Shown: in pieces, positions 1-6,735 of the stretch
Position numbering within the stretch: the stretch's first letter is position 1
Layout: each line of letters begins with the position of its first letter
Translations under genes and position numbers: made by a program
Notes under the pieces: model-generated
The model's input: the letters and a program-made list of their open reading frames with translations, nothing else
Told to the model about the DNA's origin: nothing
Databases searched by the model: none
Origin: JALRBM01 sp964615445
GTDB lineage: Bacteria > Patescibacteriota > Saccharimonadia > Saccharimonadales > Saccharimonadaceae
Reading direction: 5' to 3'
Length of the DNA: 18,103 bases
Assembly (NCBI GenBank): GCA_964615445.1
Contig: CAZTOK010000027.1
Span: 1-18,103 of the forward strand

Positions 1-55
1 TCCCGAAGGACACTAGCACCTGAAGCTAGCGCGTCTACCATTCCGCCACTCGCGC
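1..55 (-). tRNA. tRNA-Leu (anticodon CAG), partial
   Basis: The reverse strand reads as the 5' two thirds of a leucine tRNA: acceptor strand GCGCGAG, D-arm with GGTAGAC, and an anticodon stem CTAGC/GCTAG enclosing loop TTCAGGT, giving anticodon CAG (bases 22-20). The long variable arm typical of class II tRNAs begins just before the window edge, so the T-arm and 3' end are outside. The 5' half closely matches the complete tRNA-Leu(UAG) at 1843-1927, including about five bases of identical upstream flank. Confidence 0.93.
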
Positions 56-66
56 GTACTTTTGCT

Positions 67-95
67 ATGATAGCTTTACGAGCAGTGATTTTCAA
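67..95 (-). promoter_or_regulatory. Promoter of tRNA-Leu(CAG)
   Basis: On the minus strand TTGAAA (95-90), a 17-base spacer and TATCAT (72-67) form a good sigma-70-like promoter ending 11 bases before the tRNA 5' end. It lies directly after the stop codon of the upstream FAD oxidase, so the tRNA can be transcribed independently of, or by read-through from, that gene. Confidence 0.65.
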
Positions 96-99
96 GTGG

Positions 100-1734
100 T
101 TAGTTATATGGCATGTAGGCTGCAAGTGCAGAGGTGTCGTACGTTGATCGTAAACGGCTCGTTAGTTGACGTAGTTCAACAGCTTGTTTTACGCCAGGGT
201 TAAGAATACCGTAGGGGTCGAATGTTTTCTTTATCGCTGAAAAAAGCTGTTTCATATCATCATCAAGTTGTGCTTGTGTGTCGTGTGCTTTTAATCTGCC
301 CTCGCCGCTGTCTGCTACAAGATGACCGCCAAACTGGGCAACAATAGCCGCATACTCTTCTAACAATTTAAATATTTTTTGCTTATCGCTCACTTTATGC
401 ATATGAAGGGTGGGACGAGTATACATAACCGATTCGAGCGCGCGGTTATGAATAGGTAAAAGAACATGATGCTTCGCAGCAAGCGTAGCCATGGATGCAC
501 AAAATTCCTCAAAACGGCTACTAGGAACATACGCCCCGTCAATAAGTGGCGGTGCCGATGCCTCGCTAGTTGTTGGCAGTAAAAGGTATGAAGTGACATT
601 GCGAACCGAAAGGAGCTCGTCGACCGCTTCACCATCGGCCGTTTGTACATGAGTCTCTGTACCCTCAAATAGCTTGGTTATCTTTTTTAATTTTTTGAGA
701 CGCGCCCGCTCGTTAAAATCATCAAAGCCGACCAGAACAACAGCCTCGAGTGTACCGGTTAAATTTTTATAAAAGTCGTATATTTTTCCATGTTCCGAGG
801 CGATAGTAAAGTAATCGCCGTCGTAATAGTCAAGGAACGATGGCTCAAGTGCGCGTAGCTGATCCAGCGAATCTCTGGCCGCTTCGGCATTTATAAAAGC
901 AAGCAAAGCCACTCCGGTATGGAGGCTCATAAAGTCAGTCTTCATGATCATTTCAGAAATGACACCAAGCGTACCTTGTGCACCAATAAAAAGTGGCGTA
1001 AGGTCGAATGAACCATCTTTTTGCTTTACTTTGGCGATAGACATATAGCCCGCGTTGTCACGGATATCGATAGCAATTTTTTCTTCAATGAGCTGCTTGT
1101 TGTCTTCTATGAGGTTGTCGATAGTACGGTATACTTCGCCCTCAAAGGTTTGTAGACCCTTCTTTTTGTTGAGGTCACGTTTACTAAGTCGTTCGGTTTG
1201 AAGAAGATCGCCATTTGCTAGCACCACCTCAAGTTGTTGCACCCAGTCGCCAACGCTGCCATATTTACCCGATACCGGACTACCTGTATTATTAGCGATA
1301 GCACCACCAATGGTGCTATAAGCAGCCGATGCTGGCAAAGATGGCACAGCGATACCATGCGCCATAAGAGCCTCGTTAAGATTTTGAGCGTTAGCTCCGG
1401 GCTGTACTCGTACGAGTTTTTGCTTAACATCCAGTTCAAGAAGTTGATTCATGTGAGCTGTAGTATTGACGATAATACCTTTGCCAATTGCTGCCCCTGT
1501 TTCATCGGTGCCTGCACCCCGAGGAGTGATAGGAAGAACGTGACCTTTTTCGGCCAGCTGCCACGCAAAGCGTGCCACTTTACGAATGTCGTTGGTCACT
1601 CTAGGATATACAACCATTTCAGGGGTTATTTCAAGTACACTCATATCGTGACTCATCGCTTTTAGTAGTGCATTATTAGTCGAAACCTCTCCTAAAATAT
1701 GCTCTTGTAAATACGATGCAACTTTGCTTGGCAT
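100..1734 (-). CDS. FAD-linked oxidase (GlcD / D-lactate dehydrogenase type)
   Basis: This 544-residue protein belongs to the FAD-linked (PCMH/VAO-type) oxidase family that includes D-lactate dehydrogenase and glycolate oxidase GlcD; the substrate is probably a 2-hydroxy acid, but this is inferred from family only. Visible signatures are the FAD pyrophosphate loop around residues 70-84 (PRGAGTDETGAA), the second FAD segment at about 138-165 (STIGGAIANNT...GKYGSVGDWV), GAQGTLGVISE near the end of the FAD domain, and the family's C-terminal FDPYGILNPG. No signal peptide or membrane segment is seen, so it is probably cytosolic or peripheral. The ATG at 1734 is preceded by an AAAGGAAG Shine-Dalgarno about 7 bases upstream, which fixes the start. 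It stands alone between two tRNA-Leu genes and no cytochrome or iron-sulphur partner is adjacent. Confidence 0.88.
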   Translation of the reverse strand: MPSKVASYLQEHILGEVSTNNALLKAMSHDMSVLEITPEMVVYPRVTNDIRKVARFAWQLAEKGHVLPITPRGAGTDETGAAIGKGIIVNTTAHMNQLLELDVKQKLVRVQPGANAQNLNEALMAHGIAVPSLPASAAYSTIGGAIANNTGSPVSGKYGSVGDWVQQLEVVLANGDLLQTERLSKRDLNKKKGLQTFEGEVYRTIDNLIEDNKQLIEEKIAIDIRDNAGYMSIAKVKQKDGSFDLTPLFIGAQGTLGVISEMIMKTDFMSLHTGVALLAFINAEAARDSLDQLRALEPSFLDYYDGDYFTIASEHGKIYDFYKNLTGTLEAVVLVGFDDFNERARLKKLKKITKLFEGTETHVQTADGEAVDELLSVRNVTSYLLLPTTSEASAPPLIDGAYVPSSRFEEFCASMATLAAKHHVLLPIHNRALESVMYTRPTLHMHKVSDKQKIFKLLEEYAAIVAQFGGHLVADSGEGRLKAHDTQAQLDDDMKQLFSAIKKTFDPYGILNPGVKQAVELRQLTSRLRSTYDTSALAAYMPYN

Positions 1735-1800
1735 GTGTTCTTCCTTTAGCCCCTATTCATCATTACCTTTATGATAGCACAAGCGCTTTTAATTTACAGC

Positions 1801-1829
1801 TTTATCTTAGACGGGGAATTTGTTATAAT
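1801..1829 (+). promoter_or_regulatory. Promoter of tRNA-Leu(UAG)
   Basis: TATAAT at 1824-1829 carries an extended TGT in front (1821-1823). A weak -35 (TTTATC, 1801-1806) lies exactly 17 bases upstream. The tRNA 5' end follows 13 bases after the -10. Confidence 0.7.
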
Positions 1830-1842
1830 AGCGAATAAGTAC

Positions 1843-1927
1843 GCGCGAGTGGTGGAATTGGTAGACACGCTAGCCTTAGGAGCTAGTGCCTCCGGGCGTG
1901 AAGGTTCAAGTCCTTTCTCGCGTACCA
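1843..1927 (+). tRNA. tRNA-Leu (anticodon UAG)
   Basis: Complete 85-base class II tRNA. The acceptor GCGCGAG (1843-1849) pairs with CTCGCGT before ACCA, with a G-U at 1-72. The D-loop contains GGTAGAC. The anticodon stem CTAGC/GCTAG encloses CTTAGGA (anticodon TAG at 1877-1879). A long variable arm and a GGTTCAAGTCC T-arm follow. The 3' CCA is genome-encoded. With the CAG isoacceptor at the left edge it reads CUN leucine codons. Confidence 0.97.
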
Positions 1928-1952
1928 TGACATTATTTAATTTACTATAAGG

Positions 1953-1977
1953 GAAAGTTCTTGGAACTTTCTTTTTT
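1953..1977 (+). terminator. Rho-independent terminator after tRNA-Leu(UAG)
   Basis: GAAAGTTC (1953-1960), a three-base loop and GAACTTTC (1964-1971) make a perfect 8-bp hairpin followed at once by six T residues. This ends the single-tRNA transcript and also lies between the tRNA and the convergent alpha/beta hydrolase gene. Confidence 0.9.
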
Positions 1978-1995
1978 ATTGTCGCCGTATGGCGG

Positions 1996-2619
1996 TTAAG
2001 TAAGTACTCGATGAGCGAAACGCACAATGAGATCTCTGTCGGCTATCATATGTGCTATTAGCCCGCCAGAATGTCCAAGGGTTATCGAGTGATGCGTTGT
2101 AGCTCCATCGACTTTCATTGTTTTAAGCGGAACAATGAGATCAGTTAGTTGGTCTAGGACCAATATTCGCCTCTTATCCTTAGCTGTAAGGATGGCGAGG
2201 AGTCGTTCTGCTTGTCTGACGCTATTTGCAAAGGCGTGTAGTGGTTTTTTGGTATGGAAACGTGCTCGTCTATAAAGCGAGCGCCGGTCGGTATCCGGAT
2301 ACCACCCCACCTTTAGTCGTCCATGTGAACTAACGAGGCAGACATTTTTATCTTTAAGATTATAAAAGGCGTTGAGCGCAAGGCTACCACCTGCACTCGT
2401 GCCAATAATAACTACTCCATCGAAGTGGTCTAGCATGGCATTTGCTCTTTTAATGACAGTCGCCAGTTTTTCATCGAACGTACCATCGTCATACCAATCC
2501 GTACGAACATGTTTAAGGGTAATCTCGATACGATTCCACCACCACTTTATGATTCTTTCTTGAGGACGATCGTTGCCATATCCAAGGCCGTTAATGTAAA
2601 GGTATCCAAAATTTCGCAT
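1996..2619 (-). CDS. Small alpha/beta hydrolase
   Basis: A 207-residue protein with the alpha/beta-hydrolase pattern: a nucleophile elbow GTSAGG (Ser75) after a hydrophobic strand (VVIIG, residues 69-73), an acid candidate in the strand-turn ILVLDQLTDLIVP (Asp156 or Asp160), and a late histidine in LGHSGG (His183). That is the order Ser-Asp-His expected of an esterase/lipase-type triad. The substrate cannot be told. No signal peptide is apparent. The ATG at 2619 lies 10 bases after the M13 peptidase stop; a longer open frame starts inside the peptidase gene (2715), but its first 32 residues look unlike the family and would overlap the peptidase, so the shorter start is chosen. There is no clear Shine-Dalgarno, so translation may be coupled to the upstream gene. 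The pair is probably one operon. Confidence 0.75.
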   Translation of the reverse strand: MRNFGYLYINGLGYGNDRPQERIIKWWWNRIEITLKHVRTDWYDDGTFDEKLATVIKRANAMLDHFDGVVIIGTSAGGSLALNAFYNLKDKNVCLVSSHGRLKVGWYPDTDRRSLYRRARFHTKKPLHAFANSVRQAERLLAILTAKDKRRILVLDQLTDLIVPLKTMKVDGATTHHSITLGHSGGLIAHMIADRDLIVRFAHRVLT

Positions 2620-2629
2620 GCTTTTGATG

Positions 2630-4576
2630 TTACCAAATAGTGGCTCGTTCCTCGGAGGGGAGGTAAAGCGTATCGCCTTTTTGTATATCAAACACTCTAT
2701 AAAAATCGTCAACATTCTTTAATATGCCATTAACGCGAAACTCGGATGCCGGGTGCGGATCGGCGAGGGTAAATTCACGCAGTTTTTGCTCGCGAATGGC
2801 TGTACATTCTGTTCGGGCATAGTTGATAAAAAAGAGCTGTTCATGAGTTATGCCAGAGTCGACGGGACGGCCGGCCTCGTTTGCTAGTTGTGTGCGAAGT
2901 GCTTGAAATGCAAGTTCGATGCCGCCAAGGTCGGCGATGCTTTCGCCAAGGACGAGTTTACCTCTCAAATTAAGGCCTGGCAATACTTCAAAACGATCCG
3001 CCTGCTCAACAATGCGCTGTGCTTTCTTGGTAAATTCGCTACGCTCTTTTTTAGTTTGCCACTCACGTACGTTACCTTTTGCGTCATATTGGCTGCCTTG
3101 ATCGTCAAAACCATGTGTAAGTTCGTGGCCAATCACGGTACCAATACCGCCCATATTTGCTGCAAGTGGTGCGGTGGAATCAAAGAAAGGGGCCTGTAAA
3201 ATGGCGGCAGGGAAGCAAATAACCAACCGATTTGGATCATGATACGCGTTGACGGTTTGTGGTGTCATAAACCAATCGTCGCGAGAGGTTGGCGTATGAA
3301 GTCGGTCAAGCCAATAGCGTACCTCATAGCTTTGGGCAGCGAACACGTTAGCCAAGTACGACGTTCGACCAATAGAAAGATGTGAGAAATCACGCCATGC
3401 ATCTGGATAGCCAATAAGTACTTTCATGTTCGAGAGTTTTTCGATGGCGTATGTTTTTGTCTTGTCGCTGAGCCAGTCGAGCTCTCTGATTCGGTCTTTA
3501 TAGGTTTCTCGTATCTGTTCAACAATAATTCCTACTTGTTGTTTCGAGCTTTCAGGAAAATGGCGTTCTGCATACAGACGGCCGGTGCCATCGCCGATAG
3601 TATAGTCCATGGCTAAAACAACTCGCTTCCACAGCGGCTGGATCTCTTTCGTACCAGCAAGAATCTTGCCGAAAAACTCAAAATGAAACCGACTGAATGT
3701 ATCGCCAAGTTCTTCAAGGCAGCGGTTGGTAAAGCGCCATTTAAGATAAAGCTTCCATTCCTCAAGAGAACGAGTCGTAAAGATCTCGTTTACATATGTC
3801 ATAAATTCCGGCTGGTCGACGGTAATTTTATCATCTGGTCGCCACCCGTAAGCTTCTGCATATGCATCGAAATTAATATTTTTGTATGCTTTTTTGAGAT
3901 CGGCGAGCGTTGTCTTGTGATAGTTGTTTTTGACATCCATAAGATCGGCGGAAGGACGACAAATACGAGCAAGTGCTGTTTCGAAATTTATAATTGTATT
4001 CCAAAGTATTTCAGAGTCTGGTGCAAGATCGGGTAGGGCGGTATGCAGTTTTTTGGCATGTTCTGCATACGCAGTACGAATTGCTTTCATCTTATCACTA
4101 TCCTCAAGATAATAATCACGATTGGGAAGAGTGAGGCCTGATTGGCGGAAGTGGAAAATGTGCACTGAACTGTCATCATGGTCGGTATCAACATAGCTCG
4201 ACCACGGGCCACCAAACCCTAAGCCGTGGAGGGTGCCAATAGTTGAAGCGAGATCTTTGGTTGAAGCAGTCGCATCGATTGTTGCAAGTATAGATTGTAA
4301 TTCTTTGAGGTGAGTTGTTTCAAACTCAGTAAAATGCATACCGGTATAATAAAAATCGCGAGCCTGTTGCTCGATGGTTCCTTTTTCGTAATTGCCCTGC
4401 TGAAGCTCTTCATAAATTTCTCGCAGGGCATCCCAAGCTTCATTACGAAGGATGTTAAACGTACTCCAGCGGCTTTCGCTATCTGGAATAGGGTTATCGC
4501 CGAGCCATTTGGCATTAACGTAGCGGTAAAAGTCATCTTGTGGTCGAATAGAAGGAGTAAGCCAATCTTTATACAT
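2630..4576 (-). CDS. pepO: M13-family zinc metallopeptidase (PepO / neprilysin-like)
   Basis: This 648-residue enzyme is a full-length M13 peptidase. It has the family N-terminus RPQDDFYRYVNAKWL (11-25), the substrate-side NAYH (443-446), the zinc site HELTH (484-488), the third zinc ligand region GESIADLGG (Glu545, Asp549), a C-terminal FRVNG (Arg614) that corresponds to the substrate-binding Arg of neprilysin, and a C-terminal IW like the usual xxW ending. Family knowledge: these enzymes cleave oligopeptides on the N-side of hydrophobic residues. There is no signal peptide or membrane anchor, so this copy should be cytosolic and probably acts in peptide recycling. The ATG at 4576 follows a TATACT box by 7 bases, suggesting a leaderless mRNA. 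It is followed by the alpha/beta hydrolase gene. Confidence 0.95.
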   Translation of the reverse strand: MYKDWLTPSIRPQDDFYRYVNAKWLGDNPIPDSESRWSTFNILRNEAWDALREIYEELQQGNYEKGTIEQQARDFYYTGMHFTEFETTHLKELQSILATIDATASTKDLASTIGTLHGLGFGGPWSSYVDTDHDDSSVHIFHFRQSGLTLPNRDYYLEDSDKMKAIRTAYAEHAKKLHTALPDLAPDSEILWNTIINFETALARICRPSADLMDVKNNYHKTTLADLKKAYKNINFDAYAEAYGWRPDDKITVDQPEFMTYVNEIFTTRSLEEWKLYLKWRFTNRCLEELGDTFSRFHFEFFGKILAGTKEIQPLWKRVVLAMDYTIGDGTGRLYAERHFPESSKQQVGIIVEQIRETYKDRIRELDWLSDKTKTYAIEKLSNMKVLIGYPDAWRDFSHLSIGRTSYLANVFAAQSYEVRYWLDRLHTPTSRDDWFMTPQTVNAYHDPNRLVICFPAAILQAPFFDSTAPLAANMGGIGTVIGHELTHGFDDQGSQYDAKGNVREWQTKKERSEFTKKAQRIVEQADRFEVLPGLNLRGKLVLGESIADLGGIELAFQALRTQLANEAGRPVDSGITHEQLFFINYARTECTAIREQKLREFTLADPHPASEFRVNGILKNVDDFYRVFDIQKGDTLYLPSEERATIW

Positions 4577-4583
4577 ATGCTCT

Positions 4584-4592
4584 AGTATAGCA
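4584..4592 (-). promoter_or_regulatory. Extended -10 of the M13 peptidase gene (leaderless start)
   Basis: On the minus strand TGC followed by TATACT (4589-4584) lies 7 bases before the ATG at 4576, which places the expected transcription start at or next to the start codon. No convincing -35 was found. It is back-to-back with the promoter of the plus-strand orphan cluster. Confidence 0.55.
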
Positions 4593-4593
4593 T

Positions 4594-4623
4594 TTGGCTA
4601 AAAATGAAGTAGCATGCTATAAC
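4594..4623 (+). promoter_or_regulatory. Promoter of the first orphan paralogue
   Basis: TTGGCT (4594-4599), an 18-base spacer and TATAAC (4618-4623) with an upstream TGC form an extended -10 promoter. The third paralogue has the same architecture (TTGCTC, 18 bases, TATAAC), which supports both. A short leader with an AGGAG site at 4645-4649 follows. Confidence 0.55.
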
Positions 4624-4654
4624 GAAAAAGTCCCTTGTTTTGAGAGGAGTGGCA

Positions 4655-5065
4655 ATGCCAAGTTCAGTTGAAGAATTTGCGGCCATGTTTCTTTCTATGA
4701 ATCCTCAGGGAATCGTGGAATACATTAGAGATCCTCAAGAAGGAGACGAGGATAGTCAAGAAGATTATGTAATGCGAGAAGGTCTCTATTTGGCCATTCG
4801 TATACACCCTTACATTGTTCAGGCTATTTGTCCCGCTATGGCAACCTCGGATAATGCGCGTTTAATACTATTGTTTCTTGAGCTTGCATATGACTTATGG
4901 CGCGTCGATCCGCCCATGCTTTTAACGCTTCTTTTACAACTGAAACAACAGGCTGACGAAGAAACTCGACACCAAATGAACCGCGAACTTAGTGCGTACA
5001 AGCAAGGACAAGAAAGGTTCATGTCGGCCGATTTCGAATACTTTCTCCTGAACTATGGCTTCTGA
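4655..5065 (+). CDS. Orphan tandem paralogue family A, member 1
   Basis: A 136-residue protein I do not recognise. It is acidic near the N-terminus and otherwise leucine-rich and probably all-helical, with no signal peptide or membrane segment. It shares with the next gene the block EGLYLA, then P-I-Q-IC, RL--L-L-YDLWRV-P--LL-LL, and the ending F--FLL-Y-F. The ATG at 4655 is chosen because AGGAG (4645-4649) stands 5 bases before it; an upstream in-frame TTG would overlap that site. The gene is divergent from the M13 peptidase and ends in TGA 19 bases before the next start, so members 1 and 2 should be co-transcribed. Function unknown. Confidence 0.8.
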   Translation: MPSSVEEFAAMFLSMNPQGIVEYIRDPQEGDEDSQEDYVMREGLYLAIRIHPYIVQAICPAMATSDNARLILLFLELAYDLWRVDPPMLLTLLLQLKQQADEETRHQMNRELSAYKQGQERFMSADFEYFLLNYGF

Positions 5066-5084
5066 ACCAACGAAGAGGAGTGGC

Positions 5085-5483
5085 ATGTCAAGTACAGTTG
5101 AGGACTGGAAGGTTTGGTGCCTTGCGCACGATCCAGCGGATGTAGTCACTGCCATTGTGGTGCCGATAGTATTTCAAAAAGATAGCCAGGCAGATTTGGA
5201 TATGTGTGAGGGGTTATATTTGGCCGCGCATGAACGCCCTGAAATCACCCAGGTTATTTGTGCGCCTTTGGCACTTCCTAATAATCCGCGTTTGGCACGT
5301 ATTCTGCTGAAGCTCTCGTATGACCTATGGCGGGTCAATCCCAGTCTCCTTTTGGGGCTATTGACCATCTTGTACAGGGGAGCAACCAATGAAGTGCAGG
5401 ATATTATAGTTGCAGAGATGGCTGTTTACAAGAATGGTGAAGATGTAGCATTTCGAGATTTCCTCTTGACTTACAATTTTTAA
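5085..5483 (+). CDS. Orphan tandem paralogue family A, member 2
   Basis: A 132-residue paralogue of the preceding gene, sharing the VE start region, DSQ-D, EGLYLA (residues 44-49), the LSYDLWRVNP block at about 76-85, and the C-terminal FLLTYNF. The start at 5085 has GAGGAG four bases upstream, and GAGGAGTGGCA matches member 1's ribosome-binding region almost base for base, evidence of tandem duplication including the translation signal. A longer frame opening inside member 1 is rejected for that reason. Nine bases after the stop lies a perfect 34-bp palindrome. No known domain was recognised; I infer a soluble helical protein of unknown role. Confidence 0.8.
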   Translation: MSSTVEDWKVWCLAHDPADVVTAIVVPIVFQKDSQADLDMCEGLYLAAHERPEITQVICAPLALPNNPRLARILLKLSYDLWRVNPSLLLGLLTILYRGATNEVQDIIVAEMAVYKNGEDVAFRDFLLTYNF

Positions 5484-5491
5484 CGACGTGT

Positions 5492-5525
5492 CGTCCGTCT
5501 ACCTCGAATTCGAGGTAGACGGACG
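5492..5525 (+). terminator. Perfect 34-bp palindrome after member 2 (probable terminator)
   Basis: The 17-base arm CGTCCGTCTACCTCGAA (5492-5508) is followed directly by its exact reverse complement (5509-5525), with GAATTC at the centre. It starts 9 bases after the stop codon, where a terminator is expected, but no T-tract follows (CAATAAAAAG). It may act as an mRNA 3'-end stabilising hairpin, a U-tract-less terminator or a protein-binding site. Confidence 0.55.
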
Positions 5526-5549
5526 CAATAAAAAGAATTCATACAAATA

Positions 5550-5579
5550 TTGCTCGTGTCTTAAAGGGCGTGATATAAC
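5550..5579 (+). promoter_or_regulatory. Promoter of the third orphan paralogue
   Basis: TTGCTC (5550-5555), an 18-base spacer and TATAAC (5574-5579) with an upstream TGA form an extended -10 promoter like that of member 1. The leader then carries GAGGAG at 5597-5602. Confidence 0.5.
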
Positions 5580-5608
5580 AAATAAGTCCACGTCGTGAGG
5601 AGCGTCTG

Positions 5609-6046
5609 ATGCAAAGCTGGGAACAAGTATTCCTGGAGTACCTCGGGTATGGTGAGGCAGGTATTGACAGTGTCACCTATCTTCTCAACTTTCCATTGGT
5701 AAAGGGCGTGCAACCTGATAGTGACGAGGATCGTCGCATGATCGAAAGTTTTTGTACTGTTGTTCTTTCAGATCAAGTAAGTAACGACCTTGTCATGCTG
5801 ATCTTGACAGACCTTTATGTGCGTATTTGGGTTTATGGCTTTGAGCGCTTAGCGTTTGTGTTCGCGAAGCTCCTTTATCCTTGCTGGCTTGATTTTCAGG
5901 CTATGTTTTTGGGGATGCTGGAAATATTGAGAAATGAAGCAAGTCCGACAGTGTGGCAAATTATCACACGAGAGCTTGATGCATGCAGAAATAACCCTAC
6001 CGTGTCGGCTGAATTTCTCCAATTTTTAACGGAATATGGTTTCTAG
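5609..6046 (+). CDS. Orphan tandem paralogue family A, member 3 (divergent)
   Basis: A 145-residue protein, the most diverged of the three. It keeps the family outline: a leucine-rich helical body, LYVRIWVYGFERLAFVFAKLLYP in the place of the YDLWRV block, a basic/acidic helix (ITRELDACRN, compare NRELSAYKQG in member 1) and the C-terminal FLQFLTEYGF. The ATG at 5609 has GAGGAG 6 bases upstream. It has its own promoter, being separated from member 2 by the palindrome. A stable perfect hairpin follows its stop by 7 bases. No function can be assigned. Confidence 0.78.
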   Translation: MQSWEQVFLEYLGYGEAGIDSVTYLLNFPLVKGVQPDSDEDRRMIESFCTVVLSDQVSNDLVMLILTDLYVRIWVYGFERLAFVFAKLLYPCWLDFQAMFLGMLEILRNEASPTVWQIITRELDACRNNPTVSAEFLQFLTEYGF

Positions 6047-6053
6047 AGGCGTG

Positions 6054-6092
6054 GATACCTACCTGTCTGAATGGTTCAGACAGGTAGGTATC
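6054..6092 (+). terminator. 18-bp perfect hairpin after member 3 (probable terminator)
   Basis: GATACCTACCTGTCTGAA (6054-6071), loop TGG, then the exact complement (6075-6092). There is no T-tract; instead the -10 box of the next gene (TATAAT, 6094-6099) begins two bases later. Position relative to the stop codon matches the palindrome after member 2. Confidence 0.6.
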
Positions 6093-6093
6093 G

Positions 6094-6099
6094 TATAAT
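6094..6099 (+). promoter_or_regulatory. -10 box of the trmH-like gene (leaderless start)
   Basis: A perfect TATAAT lies 9 bases before the ATG at 6109, so the mRNA should have almost no 5' leader, and no Shine-Dalgarno is present. Any -35 would lie inside the hairpin of the preceding gene; no good match is seen there. Confidence 0.6.
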
Positions 6100-6108
6100 A
6101 GTAATAAA

Positions 6109-6708
6109 ATGAATGAAAATATAGGCTTTCCACCGCATCCGCATCCATGGCCCGAAGGCTCTCAGTATGATCTGGAGCTTCTTAAGCATGGCGATAGGCG
6201 GAATGTTGAAGATAAATACAGGTATATGACCGTAGAAGCAATTAAGGCGGATTTAGCTAAGCAGCGTATAAACTTGCATATAGCCATTGAGAATTGGCAG
6301 CACGATTTAAATATCGGCACAATTGTACGTAACGCTAATGCATTTAACGTGGCGGCAGTACACATTATTGGCAAGCGTCACTGGAATCGCCGGGGAGCAA
6401 TGGTAACTGATCGATACCTTGAAATCTTCCATCACGAAACAGTTGGTGAATTCGTGCAATCTGTAGCAGACCGTCATATTATTGCCGTTGATAACCTTGA
6501 GGGCGCAGTGCCACTTTCTAGGGCAATATTACCACGACAAGCCGTGCTGGTTTTTGGTGGTGAAGGGCCAGGCTTAAGTGAGGAAATGCGTAGGGCTTCC
6601 GAACAAATGGTTATGATTGAACAGCTTGGTAGTACGCGTTCGGTAAACGTAGGGGTGGCTGCGGGTATTGTAATGTATGAGTGGCTGAGGCGATATGTTC
6701 TTGATTAA
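6109..6708 (+). CDS. TrmH/SpoU-family RNA 2'-O-ribose methyltransferase
   Basis: This 199-residue protein is a SPOUT-class methyltransferase that would transfer a methyl from S-adenosylmethionine to a ribose 2'-OH of tRNA or rRNA. The three knotted-fold motifs are visible: motif 1 NIGTIVRNANAFNV (68-81, with the conserved Arg74 and Asn77), motif 2 LVFGGEGPGLS (147-157) and motif 3 IEQLGSTRSVNVGVAAGIVMYEW (170-192). The roughly 50 residues before motif 1 are not a recognisable L30e-like substrate domain, so the protein is close to the minimal catalytic type. The exact target nucleotide cannot be deduced. Start at 6109 follows the TATAAT by 9 bases. It precedes the 187-residue orphan on the same strand. 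Confidence 0.9.
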   Translation: MNENIGFPPHPHPWPEGSQYDLELLKHGDRRNVEDKYRYMTVEAIKADLAKQRINLHIAIENWQHDLNIGTIVRNANAFNVAAVHIIGKRHWNRRGAMVTDRYLEIFHHETVGEFVQSVADRHIIAVDNLEGAVPLSRAILPRQAVLVFGGEGPGLSEEMRRASEQMVMIEQLGSTRSVNVGVAAGIVMYEWLRRYVLD

Positions 6709-6729
6709 GCTTGTGCTTCCTGTCATAAT
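6701..6729 (+). promoter_or_regulatory. Promoter of the 187-residue orphan gene, with dyad symmetry
   Basis: TTGATT (6701-6706), 17 bases, CATAAT (6724-6729) with an upstream TGT. The start codon follows after 6 bases, so the transcript is predicted to begin at the ATG. The -10 is embedded in the perfect palindrome CATAATTATG (6724-6733) and in flanking TGTCATA/TATGACA arms (6721-6727 and 6735-6741), a possible operator. Confidence 0.55.
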
Positions 6730-6735
6730 TATGAT

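Noticed and set aside
1234..1665. 143-codon plus-strand open frame opposite the FAD oxidase
   Set aside because: The minus-strand frame encodes conserved FAD-oxidase motifs; this one has a Cys/Ser/Thr-rich composition without known pattern and is an antisense shadow.
3683..4036. 117-codon plus-strand frame opposite the M13 peptidase
   Set aside because: Lies wholly within a well-conserved peptidase gene on the other strand; Cys/Ile/Phe-rich composition typical of antisense frames.
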